Of a DNA stretch of 64,000 nucleotides, positions 38,127 to 51,200 are shown piece after piece. The position numbers and the translations under genes are program-made. Position 1 is the first letter of the stretch, and the number at the start of each line of letters is the position of its first letter. The notes beneath the pieces are model-generated. The model saw only the letters and a list, made by a program, of their open reading frames with translations, was not told where the DNA came from and did no database searches. This DNA is from Sitta carolinensis (lineage: Eukaryota > Chordata > Aves > Passeriformes > Sittidae), in assembly GCA_032173965.1 (NCBI GenBank), contig CM063313.1:88501-152500 (forward strand), given 5' to 3'.

Positions 38127-41100
38127 AACAGACTACCTCTGTGTTTTCATGGTAGCAATATTTGTAGTCTTGAGGTATTTACAACATATACATAAAAATA
38201 GGTAGGTATAAATATACACACATCCCACACAGTGACATTTGTCACCCATTTTGATACTTTGTGTAACAATGGAGTTGTGCCAGTGCCAGCCAGACTCTAG
38301 TACAGGATATGCTGTTGGCACTACTTATGTTTATGAACATAGCCATGTTCGTTCTAAGGGACAGCTCTTTTTTTAGGCTGTTGTTTGGTTGGTTTTTTCT
38401 TCTAGGAGTAAACATTTTTTGGTTTTGAATGTGTGGTTCTGTTGGAAAAAAATTGCAGGTAATATTTAGGAAAGAAAAATCAGGATTATCAGGAGACTGT
38501 CTTGCTGGTTGGAAAAAGATAAATGTTTTCTCAACGAACACTCTTTTTGAGGTCTTGGGTTTCATCAGAGCATTTCTACCATTTTCTACCATTGTTTGTT
38601 TAGTCTGTGTTCTCTTTTCGGCACCCACACAAACTCTTTTGCCTGCAGATCTCTCTCCTGGCCTGTGGTTGATAGTTCTGCCATGGCTTACAGTGTTTGA
38701 AATTACATTCTGCACAAAGATGCATTTCTATCACCTAAAGTTGTCATGAATGTGATAAAGTTTTCTAATGCTTCAGCTGTAGTGAGGACTTGTACAAACC
38801 TTAACTTAAGTCTTGTGGGTTTCCTCACATTTAAAGCTAGCTGTCTCAACTGAAAACACAGGCTATCTACAGTGGGTATTTACTTTAAGCAAAGTGCCAC
38901 AGGGTAAGCTGAGAGCCAGCACTCAGAATTTTGTCTCTTCTGTTGCAGGGGAAGCTACGGGATGTAAAACCAATTTTTCTTTATGCTCCAGTTGAGATAA
39001 GGTAGCAGATTTTGTAATGGGCAGAAAGTACTTTCTGTGTCGGAAAAACAGTGTGTTTGAAACTGCAGTATGGTACAGAAAAAATATTTTATTTATCTGT
39101 AGAATAGTGACCAGATATGAAATTATTAGAGCCTTGAAACTTCCTTTGCCTGACCTGGACTGAGTGAGAAGGCTCTTGTGCCCATGGTCTTGTGATTGCA
39201 GCTGGCCTGACTGCAGGTGCCTCATTAGTGACAAGCATGGGCAGGAGTAATGAGTAATATGAGTAACAGAGGATTCCAATCAGCATAGAGGAGCAATAAC
39301 ATGCCACAAGCAGGGTAAGCCTGACGAGGTTTATCCTCACCTGGCATTAATGAAGGCTGCTCTAGGTGAATTACTTTCAGCCTAGAATAATAGTTTTTAC
39401 TTGGATGGATAAGCTTCTATGAATGTACACCTGAGAGTCATGGCATGAAATGGTTTGACATCATAGACACAGAAAATGATGGCATGGTGCCATCCTGTAA
39501 GACCGGGCTGAAAGTGACCCTTTTCAGTGAGTCCAGGAACTCCATCATAATTACTGCTCTTTTCATGCTCAGTTGGGCAATGTGAGAGTGGTTTTCAAGT
39601 GAAGTGTTGGGTTTTCTTTTTTAGCATTGGAGGCAAGGGTGATGTTATTCATTCACACTCTTTGAGGGTAAGGAACTAGAGAGAGAGTTGTGTGTTGGGG
39701 TGTCCAAACTGGGAAGAGACCAGAATCCTGTGTGGGTCTTTGTTGCTGGTAATCAGCAAATCAAGTCTTCTTGTGCAATGCTGATCTCTCTGAATGTTAA
39801 AAAAGTTCTGTTTCCTTCTTAAGCTTCATCATTTACAGCTAATGAAGAAGAGAGGGGGCACAGGGAAGAGTCTATTGTAAGGGATGGTGACATGCTGGGG
39901 GAGGAAACCTCCTTGCAAATGGCCTTCCTTACTTTAGATAGCTCCCAGCTGTCACTGTTCTTCACTCCTGTGCTGTCAGAGTGCGCCTGCTTTTTGCTCT
40001 GCAGGGAGAAAATTAGAGAGGCAGAGTTAAAATAGCCTGATACAGTCAGGATCAGTGTGTTCCTTTTTGAATTCAATGTTTGGAAACTCTAGTTTGCTCC
40101 TTGGATTGCTTATTGTGATTTCTAGTGGAGATAAGAGCTCAAGGGAGGCTGGTTTCCATGTAAGCGTTAGTTAAATTCTCTTACCTAGTTGTAACTCAAA
40201 AGGAAGCTGAAAGGTTGAATGTTTTATCTTGTAACATCTTTATAAGGTTTTTGTTCCGGATTGCAAAGTATGTTATTCTTTGTGATCATCTTGCTATGGT
40301 TCTATTTCTGGCACAGTGTTTGTGGTTTTGATCAGCTTTGGGTTTCAGAAGGCAGGGTCATTCTCTCTTTGGCTTGAGGTATGCATTTGAATTCATCTTC
40401 AGCCTGTAGTCCAAGTCTTGTGCATCCAGAGTTCACCTAACTACCAGGCAATAGACACTTCAGCTCATTCCTCTCCACCTGGGCACTAATCAGATTTACC
40501 ATCATTGACAACCTGGATTCTAGTGCAGAACTTTAAAAAGGAGATTTCAATGTATTAATCTTGCAATGTGTGTGATTTTTCTCTTGTAAGGGAGTAATTG
40601 CTTCTGCTTGGTTAACAGTCATAACTACCTGTATTATAGTGCATAATCCTGAGATGATTAACTTCTGTGCTTAAAACTGGCAAAAGATTCTGAAGCTTGT
40701 GTGTAATCTTAAAGTGCTTTTTGCTTCTTCAGTTTAGTGTAGTTTGTTTACTGTGGGAACCAGGACATCCTTCTGACTGTCCTGGGAAGATTTATAAGTC
40801 ACAAGAATTAAATAGAATGATAATTAGTATGTCACAGGGTGAAAAAGTAGAATTTTGGGATTTTAGAATGTGAGATCAGAGGGCAAAGATGGAGGAAATG
40901 GGGTGTGTCCCTGAGCTTCTTCTTCATCTTCTTGTTCTCCATTTTCTGTGGTGGTGTGGCTCATTTCGGTTGGTTTAGAACAAAAGTACACTGTACGACA
41001 TAGTGGATAGAAATTGGAGAATTGTTATAAATAAAGCACATGTAATTTTCAGTATAAAAGATAGTGCCGTCCCAAGGGCGGGAGGAGACGAAGGAGATAA

Positions 41101-44100
41101 CAGGGAGATGACAAGGAGACAACATGGACAGACAAAGTGGGGAGAGAGCACTGGCCTGCAGAGAAGCTGTGGCAGGCCAGGGAACGAATATGAGATAAGC
41201 AAAGAATAAACAAATTCCTGAACACGAGAAAACAGACGACTCGACCTCTTCTTCAGACTCAGGGCTGGGGGAAAACAGAAAGCCTTCACAGAGACAGAGA
41301 CAGGTTAAGTTAGGTGAAAGCCAAGCTCACAGAGCTCTCAGAAACACCAGGAGGGCCCAGACAAGAAAAACAAAACAGAGAGAAAGAAAACATATATTTT
41401 TATATTTTTAAAAAACCTAACAGTTTACTTATACCAGAGGACAGAAGTATTATAATGAAATTATCATGACATCACCACTGGGACAACAAACATGAAACAC
41501 TTAGGATTTGTGGGGGGTGTTTTGGAGGTTTAGGGTTTTTTTGTAGAAAAGTGAAGGAAGGGTTGGAGAGACTAATTCTTTTTCTGAATAACAACTAAAT
41601 GAAACTGCAGTGCTGCTATTGGTAACCTGTCCTGGTAATAGTGGTCTACTGCTCTGCCTCATAATCTAAGATGAGGTACAGTTTGTCTGTCTGGCTAGTT
41701 AAGGATCTGGACAGTGTGGGTTTTCCTTTTGCCCACAGACCTGCAGAGCATGATCTATGTTTTCCTGTTTGAACTTCATGAAGGAGATGTAAAGTGGGAA
41801 GTGAATTGTCTATTTCTGAAGGAACTCTATGTGAAGAGTTCTTTTGGACATTAAGTCAGCTATGAAGTGCTTTTAATCATAGGCAGCTGATGATGTTGTA
41901 ATTTTTGAGTAAATTTTGGTATTTTGATATCTAAATAGTGTTGGTCTAGTTCCAATTGAGTTTTTAAATAAAAGTTAATTGGAGTATTTCTGAAAGGTGC
42001 TGTTTGGTGCAGACTAGACTGGAATCTTCTGTTTATCCACAGAATGTTTAGTCTTGAAAAAATTTCACCATTCTTACCTTGACTCCTCGTTTCCGTGATG
42101 GGTTGTGATGTTGATCTAGCAACACTCCTTTTAATGGTAAGTTTAATGGAAGGAAAGTAATTTCCATGTCAGTTCATGTAGACTCCTTTGAAGGGGCTAC
42201 TATTGAGGACATAGGTTCTGCACTCTTGCCCTGGTACAGTGAAGACCTAATGTGATGCCTTTTTAGGTCTGTCTTTCTGAAAGCTCAGTGATATTCAGAA
42301 ATGGACAAGGTTCACAAGCTCACTTTGTGTAGGCTGGTGAATTGTGTATAGGTAATGTAGATAATTACCAATTTAAAATTGGTTTGACCAAGTAATCTAA
42401 GGTTTGTTAGCTTTGGTGTGAAAATTGCTTTGTTTTCATCACTCCAAAAGCTTTTCTCCCCACTGGCTCCAGGATATGTCTGAGGATATATGTTGAATTT
42501 CAGATGTCTTCCAACTGGATTCTCATGAGTCCATAGTAGCCAGAAATTGCCAGTTGACTCAATATTCCTTGAATCAGTGGGTAGCACTCCAAAAATAGCA
42601 AAGGCAAACAAAATGAGATTACTGGCACATTAAAAAACAAATGGTTTCAGAAGTTCAATATACAGTAGTCATATTTTTTATATCACTGTTTAAAACTTTA
42701 GTTTCAGTTATAATCTTAATTAAAAAAAAAAGTATAAAACCTAAGTTTTCAGCAGTTTAATTTGCTTAACAAAAACTGTTTAGTTCATTGCATTTTTTCC
42801 ACAAACTGTTAAAGAGGCAGTTTCCTCCCTCACGATGGTTAGAGTTCTTATTGCAATGTTGTTTTAATGTGACAAATGGTATTTAATGCATTCATGGAGG
42901 TGAGGTCCACCAGCAGGCACTGACCATGATAAAGCCTTTGAGGAAGGAAACTTCTTAACTCACTGTTTTTTCTGACAAAACTTCCTAGTTCTCATCACGG
43001 ATTACTGTTATACATGTTATACTTGTCTTCTCTTGAGTTTTGGCTACTAGTTTTGTGTTCCCCACAAGTCCTCCAGCTCAAGTATGAGAATACAGCTCCC
43101 TGCTGCCACCACAAAATGCAATGGAGTTTCCTTCATTTGGGAAAATGGCAGGAGTGCGAAGGGTGTATGTTCACCCTCGGGAAAACTGCAGTTCTGCTCA
43201 ACATGTTATCTCTGGCTTCTGCTGATGGCAGGATGACTGGGGAGGAAGACCCTTTGGTCAGGTCTGGTAACAGGATCTGTTCTGCCTTCTTAAAAATCCG
43301 GTAGTGTTCTGGGTGTTAGTGCTCAAACCTTCCTTTTATAGGTTCAGCATTGGTTCAGTTTGGTGCCCAGGTATTGTGTAAGTGGCTTAAGAAAATGAAA
43401 CATAACTTATTAGTCCTTTTATAGAGGCACTGATTTTTATACTTCATAAAATATTAAGTTTATTGTCTGTGTTGAAAACAGAAAACAAGCCAAATCTGAC
43501 CAATTGGTTTTAAAAGATACTCTGTTTATGAACAAAGTATTTTTTACTCATTTTTAACTTGCTCCTTTAGAAATGTGTAGAAACTGTAAAAGAACAGAAA
43601 GCTGAGTCACTCAAAGCATCCAGAGGAATTTAATTTTATTTTCATCAACTAATCTACCCACTCATATCTATCTGTGTAAACTAATTACTTTTTTAATTAG
43701 GTAGCCTTTTTGATTGCTTATGGAGAGCTGTGGTGAAATTTACTGTTAATTATGCAGGGGCAGAAAGAAGCCTCTGGATTGTTAGGAAAGATGAGAAAAT
43801 TTTATTTCTTTTTGTTGAAATGGAGAGCAAGTAGTAATTGATACATAAATAATGTGCTTATTTTTCCAATTTCAACCTATTTGGCCTCTGTTGACCTTAT
43901 TAATTGAGGCTCTTTATGTGGGTTACTGAGTTTCCTTCCAACTACAGTAACTTCAGAACAGTAAGAAAACAAAGCTGTTTTAGAAGTTTTTCTTCTTTCT
44001 GTTAAAGGTAATGTTAGTGTGGAGCGGTTCTAGAGTGGTCGTTTGCCCTGAAATGCTGGCTCCTGAGATGTTCTAGCAAGCAGTCTGCACAGTTCAAGAG

Positions 44101-44980
44101 CTGATTTTTCCAGTGGTTGAATTTGTGTTCAGAAAACTTGGGAAGGTGGCAATTACACATCCCTTTTGCCATCACCTTTAAAGTCCTAAGCCCATTATCT
44201 GGATTTATCATGAGCCCTCTGTTACATGTAGTAACAGAGGACAGCCAAGAAGTGGTTCTCCCTTGTATTTTCTGTTCAGTGAACTTAGAAGTGGGTTCCC
44301 TGAGAGATCAGATGGGAGAAGGGTTGTTAAGTTGCTTAGGCCATAGACAACACATTTTCTTCTCACTTCCCTCAGCTTGTAGTTCTGCCCTGAATCTGTA
44401 TGAACAGTGAGACTTTGAACTAAATTTGTTACTTCCCTTGCAGTTCTTCCCAGCAGGCCTCACAGTTCACTTCTTGTCTTCCAAGTTCCATCCTTCTGAT
44501 TTCAGCTACACTCCAAACTTTTGGTTTCCTATCTTTGCCCTGAATGAGCTCATTTGTATGCAAATTAACACATAAAATAAAATGACAAGTGGGAACCTAA
44601 ATTATTTTTGACATTATGTATGTTTGATGAGTGTTCAGAATTGTGAATAGGAAGTAAAAAGTCAGAAAAAATTTGTTCATCTCCTCCTTTCATTCAGGAA
44701 GACCATTTTCACCTTCTCTGAGTCCCCTGTGTTGCAATGTGCAGTGCAACATCTGAAAAGTCATGTAGAAGAAGACACTGAATTGTCTCCTTTGAGGGGA
44801 CTTTGGAGATCTCCTCTGTGCTGTATTCAAAGTTGTTAATTTCAGCTGTGTCACAAATATTTTGTATTTTTGAGTGAGAGGATAAGTGCTGTTAAGAAAG
44901 GATGAATGCTCATCCACCTTTTGATGCTTTTCCCTAGTGTGTAAATATGAGTCAGGATCAGCGGTCCCTGTGTCATGAGT
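38127..44980. other. Intergenic between OTP and TBCA, nothing recognised
   Basis: AT-rich sequence with scattered short open frames (longest 157 codons, minus 38242-38715) that resemble no known protein. A purine-rich patch lies at about 41,070-41,370. No RNA gene or repeat was identified. Confidence 0.45.
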
Positions 44981-44989
44981 GACTGAGCT

Positions 44990-45160
44990 GCCTGGTCAAG
45001 AGACGACCTCTAGGACTGCAGCTCCAACAGCCTCTGTGGACAGTCTGTTCCAGAGCTTCATTTACCTTAGTTGTTTTCTGAGGAAGGAACCTTTCCAATA
45101 ATCTTTTCCTCTTCATTGTAACTCAAGCTTTTTGCATCTTACCCTGTCTACCAAGAAAAT
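44990..45160 (-). mobile_element. Old, decayed CR1 fragment
   Basis: GGACAGTCTGTTCCAGAGCT, followed by CTGAGGAAGGAACCTTTCC and CCTCTTCATTGTAACTCAAG, resembles the reverse complement of the 3' region of ancient CR1 families. Heavily diverged; limits uncertain. Confidence 0.45.
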
Positions 45161-45164
45161 ATTA

Positions 45165-47790
45165 CTATTTACTTCTGTAAATCTGTATATGCTTGAAGAC
45201 TATTACCACTGCTACACTCAGTATTTTCCAGGCTAAAATGTCAGGATTTGTTCTTCTTTTGCACAGGCCAGTTTTCAGTCTTTTTAGTAGTTTTCACTGT
45301 TTTCCTTATTTGTTTATAATTTTTAGTTGCAGCTTCTAGCTGCAATGCTTCTACATAACACCTTTCTAATAAGAAGGGGAGTGTAAGAGTTGTTACCCAT
45401 GTATTATGAGCTAAACTAATGTTTTGCGTGTAATTCACTAAAATTCCTTCTCTCTCAGAAATAGTGTCTAGCATTTACTTTCTCCTGTGTTGGTGCAGTA
45501 GAAAATTGCTGCTGCTGTGTGTAAGTTTGCTTTATTTTCTTATTTAAATATGTACTTACTAAAAGGAGTATTTTATATTTTCTCCAGTTTATCTGAAGCC
45601 TTTCAATTTCTGATATTGTCCTTGAAGATACTGAACACCCTTGTATCCTCCACATATTAAATGCACACATATCCTATTCTACTTTGTCATACAGGTCTGT
45701 TGAACTGTACTTTTTTGAGGTGATGAGGCCATCCAATTTTAGTAGTAAATTCTTGGCGATTGCCCAGTCTTAAGAAGCTGTGCAGCCACCTGTCATACTA
45801 ATGTGGCAATTCTGAGGAGCTCAGTCTATTAGGAGTAAATATGGCTCAGTCATTGAGCATCTTCCTTGATCTGAGCCTCTTGAGTTAGACCAAGGACTTT
45901 AAGTCCCACCCCCACCTCGTACCCCAAGTGTTAGACTGCAGATTGACTACTCCATTGAAAGGTTTCACCAGATAGGGAAGGTAGGTTGCCAAAACAGGAT
46001 ACTGTTATGGGGAAACAGAATGTCTCTGTGTGGGTTATGGTTTTGTGGATTTAACCCAAAATACTTGTGTACAGTTAGCTCTTACCTTCTCCTAAAGGAT
46101 GTTGGCAGTCTGAAAAAATGCCGCTGTCTCTGCAGAAATGAGACCGTTCCAGAAGCATCTGGAGACAAAGTATTTTCAGGTGTGAACATACTTTGATTGT
46201 CATCAGAGAGGCTGGCTATTTCCTGTACTATGGAACATGCTCATTTTTAGAGAACTTAGTGGTAGGGCAGAGTATCATCTTGGTTTGTGATGCAGCAGTA
46301 GGGAGCTAGGAAATGGCTTGGACAGAGATGTATTAGGCAAACATGAGAAACCACCCACCCTAGAAACTACTGCACCAAGAAATTTTCCTGGAGCTTATGT
46401 GGTAGTCAATGGCCACGTGACTTTCATTCTAAATGCCAGCTTAATATGACAATCCTACTTGCCTTCAGCCACTACAGCTGACACCTGTTTAGCGTTCATA
46501 TGCACTGCTTGTGGTACTGAGCAACCGCATATAATTTTTCTATGGGCTTGTTTTCCACAAGTGTGTATTCTTCCTTTTGAAGAGAAGCAATTTTTATTTT
46601 AAGCCCTGCTTTACCCAGCAGATTTGGTATCTCCCTGCACTTCCTTTTCAGCTCAGCATTTATTTACCACGCTCCACTCAATAGCTGCAAGCAGACTCAT
46701 GCTGCAATCTGTCAGCTGAGACACACAATCCACTTTGTACACTCCAGCCACCATTCCCAGTGAAGGTCCATAGAAGAAACTGGGTGAAATGAGTATCCAA
46801 AGACAAATTATTTCATCAATAGAAGTTCATATGTCCTGTGACCCTGGCAGCATCCACTTGGCAGTTCCATGCATAGAACACAATGCTGGTAAGAAGGATA
46901 TGCATGTTCTCATACAGAACTGTACTGTCAAAACAGGTTCCACCTCTTAGCCCTCTATGGTACTGGTCTGGGGTCACTTCAGAAATAGATCATTCTGACT
47001 GATTCAACCAGCAATCCTTTGGTGATGATCTGTCAGAGCAGTGCTTAAGAGTGACAGAGAAGTAGACATTACTCTAAATGTGCTTAAGGTACATAAATAA
47101 GTACTGAAACAGCAGTTTACTCAAACTCAGGCAAATTAACAAAGAATTTTATTGAGTATTCAATTTAGCACCACACAAAAGGTACACTGTGCTTTCTGTT
47201 GCCTTTAAGAAACATGCCAAAACACTTTCAAACTAGAAAAACTAATGTAAAAAGCTTTCTTGTTTATCAATGGAACCTACTATTTGCTTTAGAGAAGCTA
47301 CTCTGAAAAAACACAGCTTTTGTACATAATGTTTTAATGGTCTTCCAGGCAGACTAAGTGTTGTTCCCTTACCCATTATCCCCCATTAGCTGTCTTTCAT
47401 GTCCTGGGGTTTGAACTTTGTTCAAAAAAATATCACTTAGGCTAAGGTGCTTTCAAGAAAAGCATTCAGTACAGAACTCTTGTTAGCAGATGTAGCTCAG
47501 AATATACTAGTCACCTGCTAAACTTTGTTTCCAGAAAAGAAGAATAATTTTGATCCACGGAAGTTGTATGAATTGGGCTCTACGACTCAGTGCCATGCAC
47601 ATTGAGAAAGATCTGGAATCAGCTTTTGTCTTGGACTCTAAAGATAATCAGGGAGTACACACTTGATAAAACTACAGAAAAATTGCACCATAGAAAAAAG
47701 GTAGGTGACTGGGAAGGCTATACCTTCTCTTTCAGTACAGATTTTTATGCAGTAATGGCTTGAAATTATTTCAAATATACGGTACTTCTA
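45165..47790. other. Intergenic downstream of TBCA, nothing recognised
   Basis: AT-rich; no coding or repeat signal recognised between the old CR1 fragment and the CR1 3'-end fragment. Confidence 0.45.
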
Positions 47791-47797
47791 AAAGCCC

Positions 47798-47852
47798 ATG
47801 TCTGGGGGTTGGAACTAGATTGAATCTTTCCAACCCAATCCATTCTATAATG
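47798..47852 (+). mobile_element. CR1 3'-end fragment
   Basis: GGGGGTTGGAACTAGATTGA and CCAACCCAATCCATTCTAT match the CR1 3' terminus (GGTTGGAACTAGATGATC... AACCCAAACCATTCTATG). Only about 55 bp remain. It lies some 200 bp beyond the TBCA poly(A) site. Confidence 0.75.
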
Positions 47853-47963
47853 CTATTTCATTCTAAAGTATTTACTGGTCCCTCACATAGCCAAATGTTG
47901 TTTCTCAGCCTGAACTGTTCAGATATAAGTTCTCTGTATTAACCATTACACTGACTTTAAATG

Positions 47964-48005
47964 GGCTTTATTTTTCTTTTTTTCTTTTTTTTTTTTTTTT
48001 TTTTA
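47964..48005. repeat. T-rich tract beyond the TBCA 3' end
   Basis: Mostly T with a few C, ending in about 22 consecutive T (47983-48004). It lies some 70 bp beyond the proposed TBCA poly(A) signal. Confidence 0.85.
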
Positions 48006-48049
48006 ATTGAGGAGAACTGGAAATAAATGTATTTTGCCTGAATATGGAA

Positions 48050-48218
48050 CACACAAATGTTTCAGAACATTCTTTATTTGATGCACCTTGCAGTTAAGAG
48101 AAAGCTCAGTTTGCATAAGGGAACTTTAGCAAGTCAACAATAGTAGTAGAGCCATAATCAAATTAAACTGTGGAATGGACCCCATGCTAATGCATATAAA
48201 GAGAGAACTGGAAAACAG
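48050..48218 (-). other. TBCA: TBCA 3' untranslated region
   Basis: Short 3'UTR of about 160 nt, inferred from a single AATAAA (minus strand, 48078-48073) 141 nt after the stop. The exact cleavage site is inferred. Confidence 0.6.
48073..48078 (-). terminator. TBCA: TBCA poly(A) signal
   Basis: Canonical AATAAA on the minus strand, the first after the TBCA stop codon. Confidence 0.65.
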
Positions 48219-48299
48219 CTAGGCTTCCAGCTTCACTGACTCCAGTATGGAACGTGCTTCTTTATACTCTTCAGCTTCTTCCAATTCTTTTTCATTTTC
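48219..48299 (-). CDS. TBCA: TBCA coding exon 4 with stop codon
   Basis: Acceptor GATTACAG at 48300. 26 codons, [15 protein letters not shown] then [11 protein letters not shown], followed by TAG at 48221-48219. The C-terminal SVKLEA is identical to human. Confidence 0.95.
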   Translation of the reverse strand, partial: ENEKELEEAEEYKEARSILESVKLEA

Positions 48300-51200
48300 C
48301 TGTAATCAAAAACAACATTTTTGAGTACTCTGAAAATAACTGTTGTGGGATTAAATTTAAGAAGGTAAAAAAACTTCTAACAAAAAAGGAGAAGGCTGAG
48401 GTACTCCACAATGTTTTTGTCTTGCTGGCAGCTTCTTCCTACACCTCTCAAGTGGATGGACTACAAAATAGGGGCTGGGAGAGCCAAGTCCCTCTCACTT
48501 TAAGTGAAGTGGAGGAACCTGAGGAACCTGAATGTACCTAAGTCTATGGGATCTGACAAGATGCTTCCTAAACCCCTGAGGAAATTGCCTGACAGAGTTG
48601 TCATGCTCCTCTCCATGACATCTGAAAAGTCATGGCAGTCAGGTGAAGTCCTTAAAGACTATAAAAAGGGAACTGTCATTGTGGTCTACATGGTGCCCCC
48701 CCCAATATCATTCTGTCTAAACTGGAGAGAGGTGGATTTGATGGGTGGACTCTTCACTGGATGAGGAATTGCCTGGATGGTCACAGCCAGAGAACTGGTC
48801 AATGACTCAATGTTTGGATGGAGATCAGTGACCAGTGGTGTCCTCTGGGGGCCTGTACAGTGACCAGTGTTATTTAATATCTTCGTTAATGACACAGAAA
48901 GTAAGATCCATAAATGTGCAGAAAAATGAGTGGCACAGCTGATGCACCTGAGGGATGGCATGCCATCAAGGGTCCTGGAAAAGCTCCAGGAGAGGGCCCA
49001 TGGGAATCTCATGAGGTTTAACAAGACCAAGTGCAAGGTGCTGCACCTGGGTCAGAGCAACCCTGGTACCAACACAGGCTGGGGGATGGACAGCTCACAG
49101 CAGCCCTGCCCAGAAGCACCTGGGGGTGCTGGGGGCTGAGAGGCTGGACATGCCCCAGCCATGGGCACTCACAGCCCAGAGAGCCAAACGTGTCCTGGGC
49201 TGCATCCAGAGCAGCGTGGGCAGCAGGGCCAGAGAGGGGATTCTGCCCCTCTGCTCTGCTCTGCTGGGACCCCACCTGCAGGGCTGCATCAGCTCTGGGG
49301 TCCCAGCACAGGAAGGATATGGACCTGCTAGAGGGAGTACACAGGAGGGACACCAAGGTGATTAGAGGGATGGAGCACCTCCCTTTTTGGACAGGCTGAA
49401 AGTTGGGTTTTAATGTCGGCTCCGCCGGTAAGGGGCCTGAGAGGTTCAGTCCAGGATAGCCGGGTCTACCCCAGAGAGGTACTCTCCTCAGAGAATGCCT
49501 TCCAGGGAGCCAGCGGCTTTCCCTCGGCTAGCCTAGGGGTGCCTTAGCAGGGTAGTAGCCACGGCGGGCTACAGTGAATTCAGCTCAGTGAGTTCAGTTC
49601 AGTGATTTCAGCTCAGTGATTTCAGCTCAGTGATCCTGCAAGGCAACCCCTTTACAGCCGGCACGGAGAGAGAGAGATGAGGGACTCGTATGGCCATTCC
49701 GCAGGGGGTAACTTTATTGCCAAGTACCCAACGGAGGGAAGCCAGGGACGAGAAATCCCCAAGTCTGGGGGAAAGTACAGAGGTTTTTATAAGGGTACAT
49801 AGGTGGGTGTGGGGGGTTACAAACCAATGGGTTTCAACAGATCTACATAAAAATCCCTCAAAGAATTGTGGGTCTCTGTAACCAAAAAGTGTTCTCCTTA
49901 TCTAGGGGGTCTGGAATTTGTTATTGTGCAATGCTCCTTATCTCTTCAGGAGGCCCGCTTCCCCATCTCAGGGGCCTCCCTCCACGGCAGCGCCGCGGCG
50001 GGCCTGCCAGATCCCACAGGGTTTGTTCAGCCTGGAGAAGAAAAAGCTCTGGGAAGCCCTCACAGCAGCCTTTCAGTATTTAATGGGGGCCACAAGAAAG
50101 AAGGGGACAGACTTTTTAGTAGGGCCTGTTGTGACAGGACAAGTGGCGATGGTTTTAAACTAAAAGAGAATAAACTCAGACTAGATAAAAAGAAGTTTTT
50201 TACAGTGAGGGGGGTGAAGAACTGGGAGAGGTTGCCCAGAGTGGTGGTAGGTGCCACATCCACGTAAATACTCAGTGTCAGGCTGGATGGGGCTCTAAAC
50301 AACCTGATGTAGTTGAGAAGATGTTCCTGGTCATTGCAAGGGAGTTGGAGCAGATCTTCTTTGAAGGTTCATTCCAGCCCAAACCATTCTATGAAATGAG
50401 GAATGTATTTGAAAACACACATCCTATGTTATGCAAAGCACAGGTAAATTCATTTGTCCTGCTTAAGGTCCCAGATAATGGCTATCGTGCAAGGGGATGT
50501 GACCTATGCATACCTTTATTTGATGGTATTTGATGATATTTAAAACCAAGGGACCAGTAAGAACAAACTTTAGACCAAGAGTACTCTTAGAAAAATATTT
50601 AAGTAGACTGACAATTGAAAAACATGCTAGGATACAGTAAATTTTAATAAATGCATTGAAGGTGAGCTAAGCACAGAAAGCAACACATGAAGAATTCTGA
50701 ATTCTTAACAGTAGTAACTGCCCCTGTTCCTTGTTTTCAGTTTGCATACTATGAATCAATAGCACCATTTCTGCATGCAACTGAAATTTAGACTGACTAA
50801 CTGTTCAGTAACTAGGTGAATGACAAAGACTCTAAATCCTGCCAGGTACTGAACGTTTATTTTAGCGAATAGTAGAGGCAGACTACCTGAGTTCAGGACA
50901 CCTTGACTCTTCCATTTAAAAAGTATTTGCATTTTAGCCATTACTATATCTGGGACACAATATAGGAAGTATAATTTTAGCCTTGCAATACCATTTATTA
51001 TGCACCAACATGTGTAGCTGAATTCTTGATGAGAAAGCAGCTTTTGAAATAAGCATTATCATCTCCAAATGTAGTTCAATGAATCTATTTGTACAACACA
51101 ATCTTTATTCCTGAAGATATTTGTATCTTAAAAAACAGGGCAGTACTGCTCATTTTACTAATAAAACAATAAGCAATACTCAGCAAGGACTCTTCTGATT

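Larger units (their letters stand above)
48480..50400 (+). mobile_element. CR1 LINE, 5'-truncated, internally deleted, split by an LTR
   Basis: Chicken-repeat-1 non-LTR retrotransposon in TBCA intron 3, antisense to the gene. Recognised from standard CR1 phrases: AAGTCTATGGGATCTGACAA (about 48540), GGATTTGATGGGTGGAC (about 48735), AGTGCAAGGTGCTGCACCTG (about 49030), TGTCCTGGGCTGCATC (about 49193), GTTCAGCCTGGAGAAG (about 50025), GGTTGCCCAGAG (about 50230) and the 3' end CAAACCATTCTATGAAATG. The reverse transcriptase frame is broken by stops, frameshifts and deletions (for example around 48690-48730), so it is a dead copy. The body runs 48.48-49.41 kb and resumes at 50.02 kb after the inserted LTR. 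The 5' limit is approximate. Confidence 0.9.

Noticed and set aside
38242..38715. Minus-strand frame of 157 codons
   Set aside because: Resembles no known protein; ordinary AT-rich intergenic sequence.
49031..49399. Frames within CR1 that look protein-like
   Set aside because: Untranslated 3' part and broken reverse transcriptase part of a dead CR1, not a host gene.
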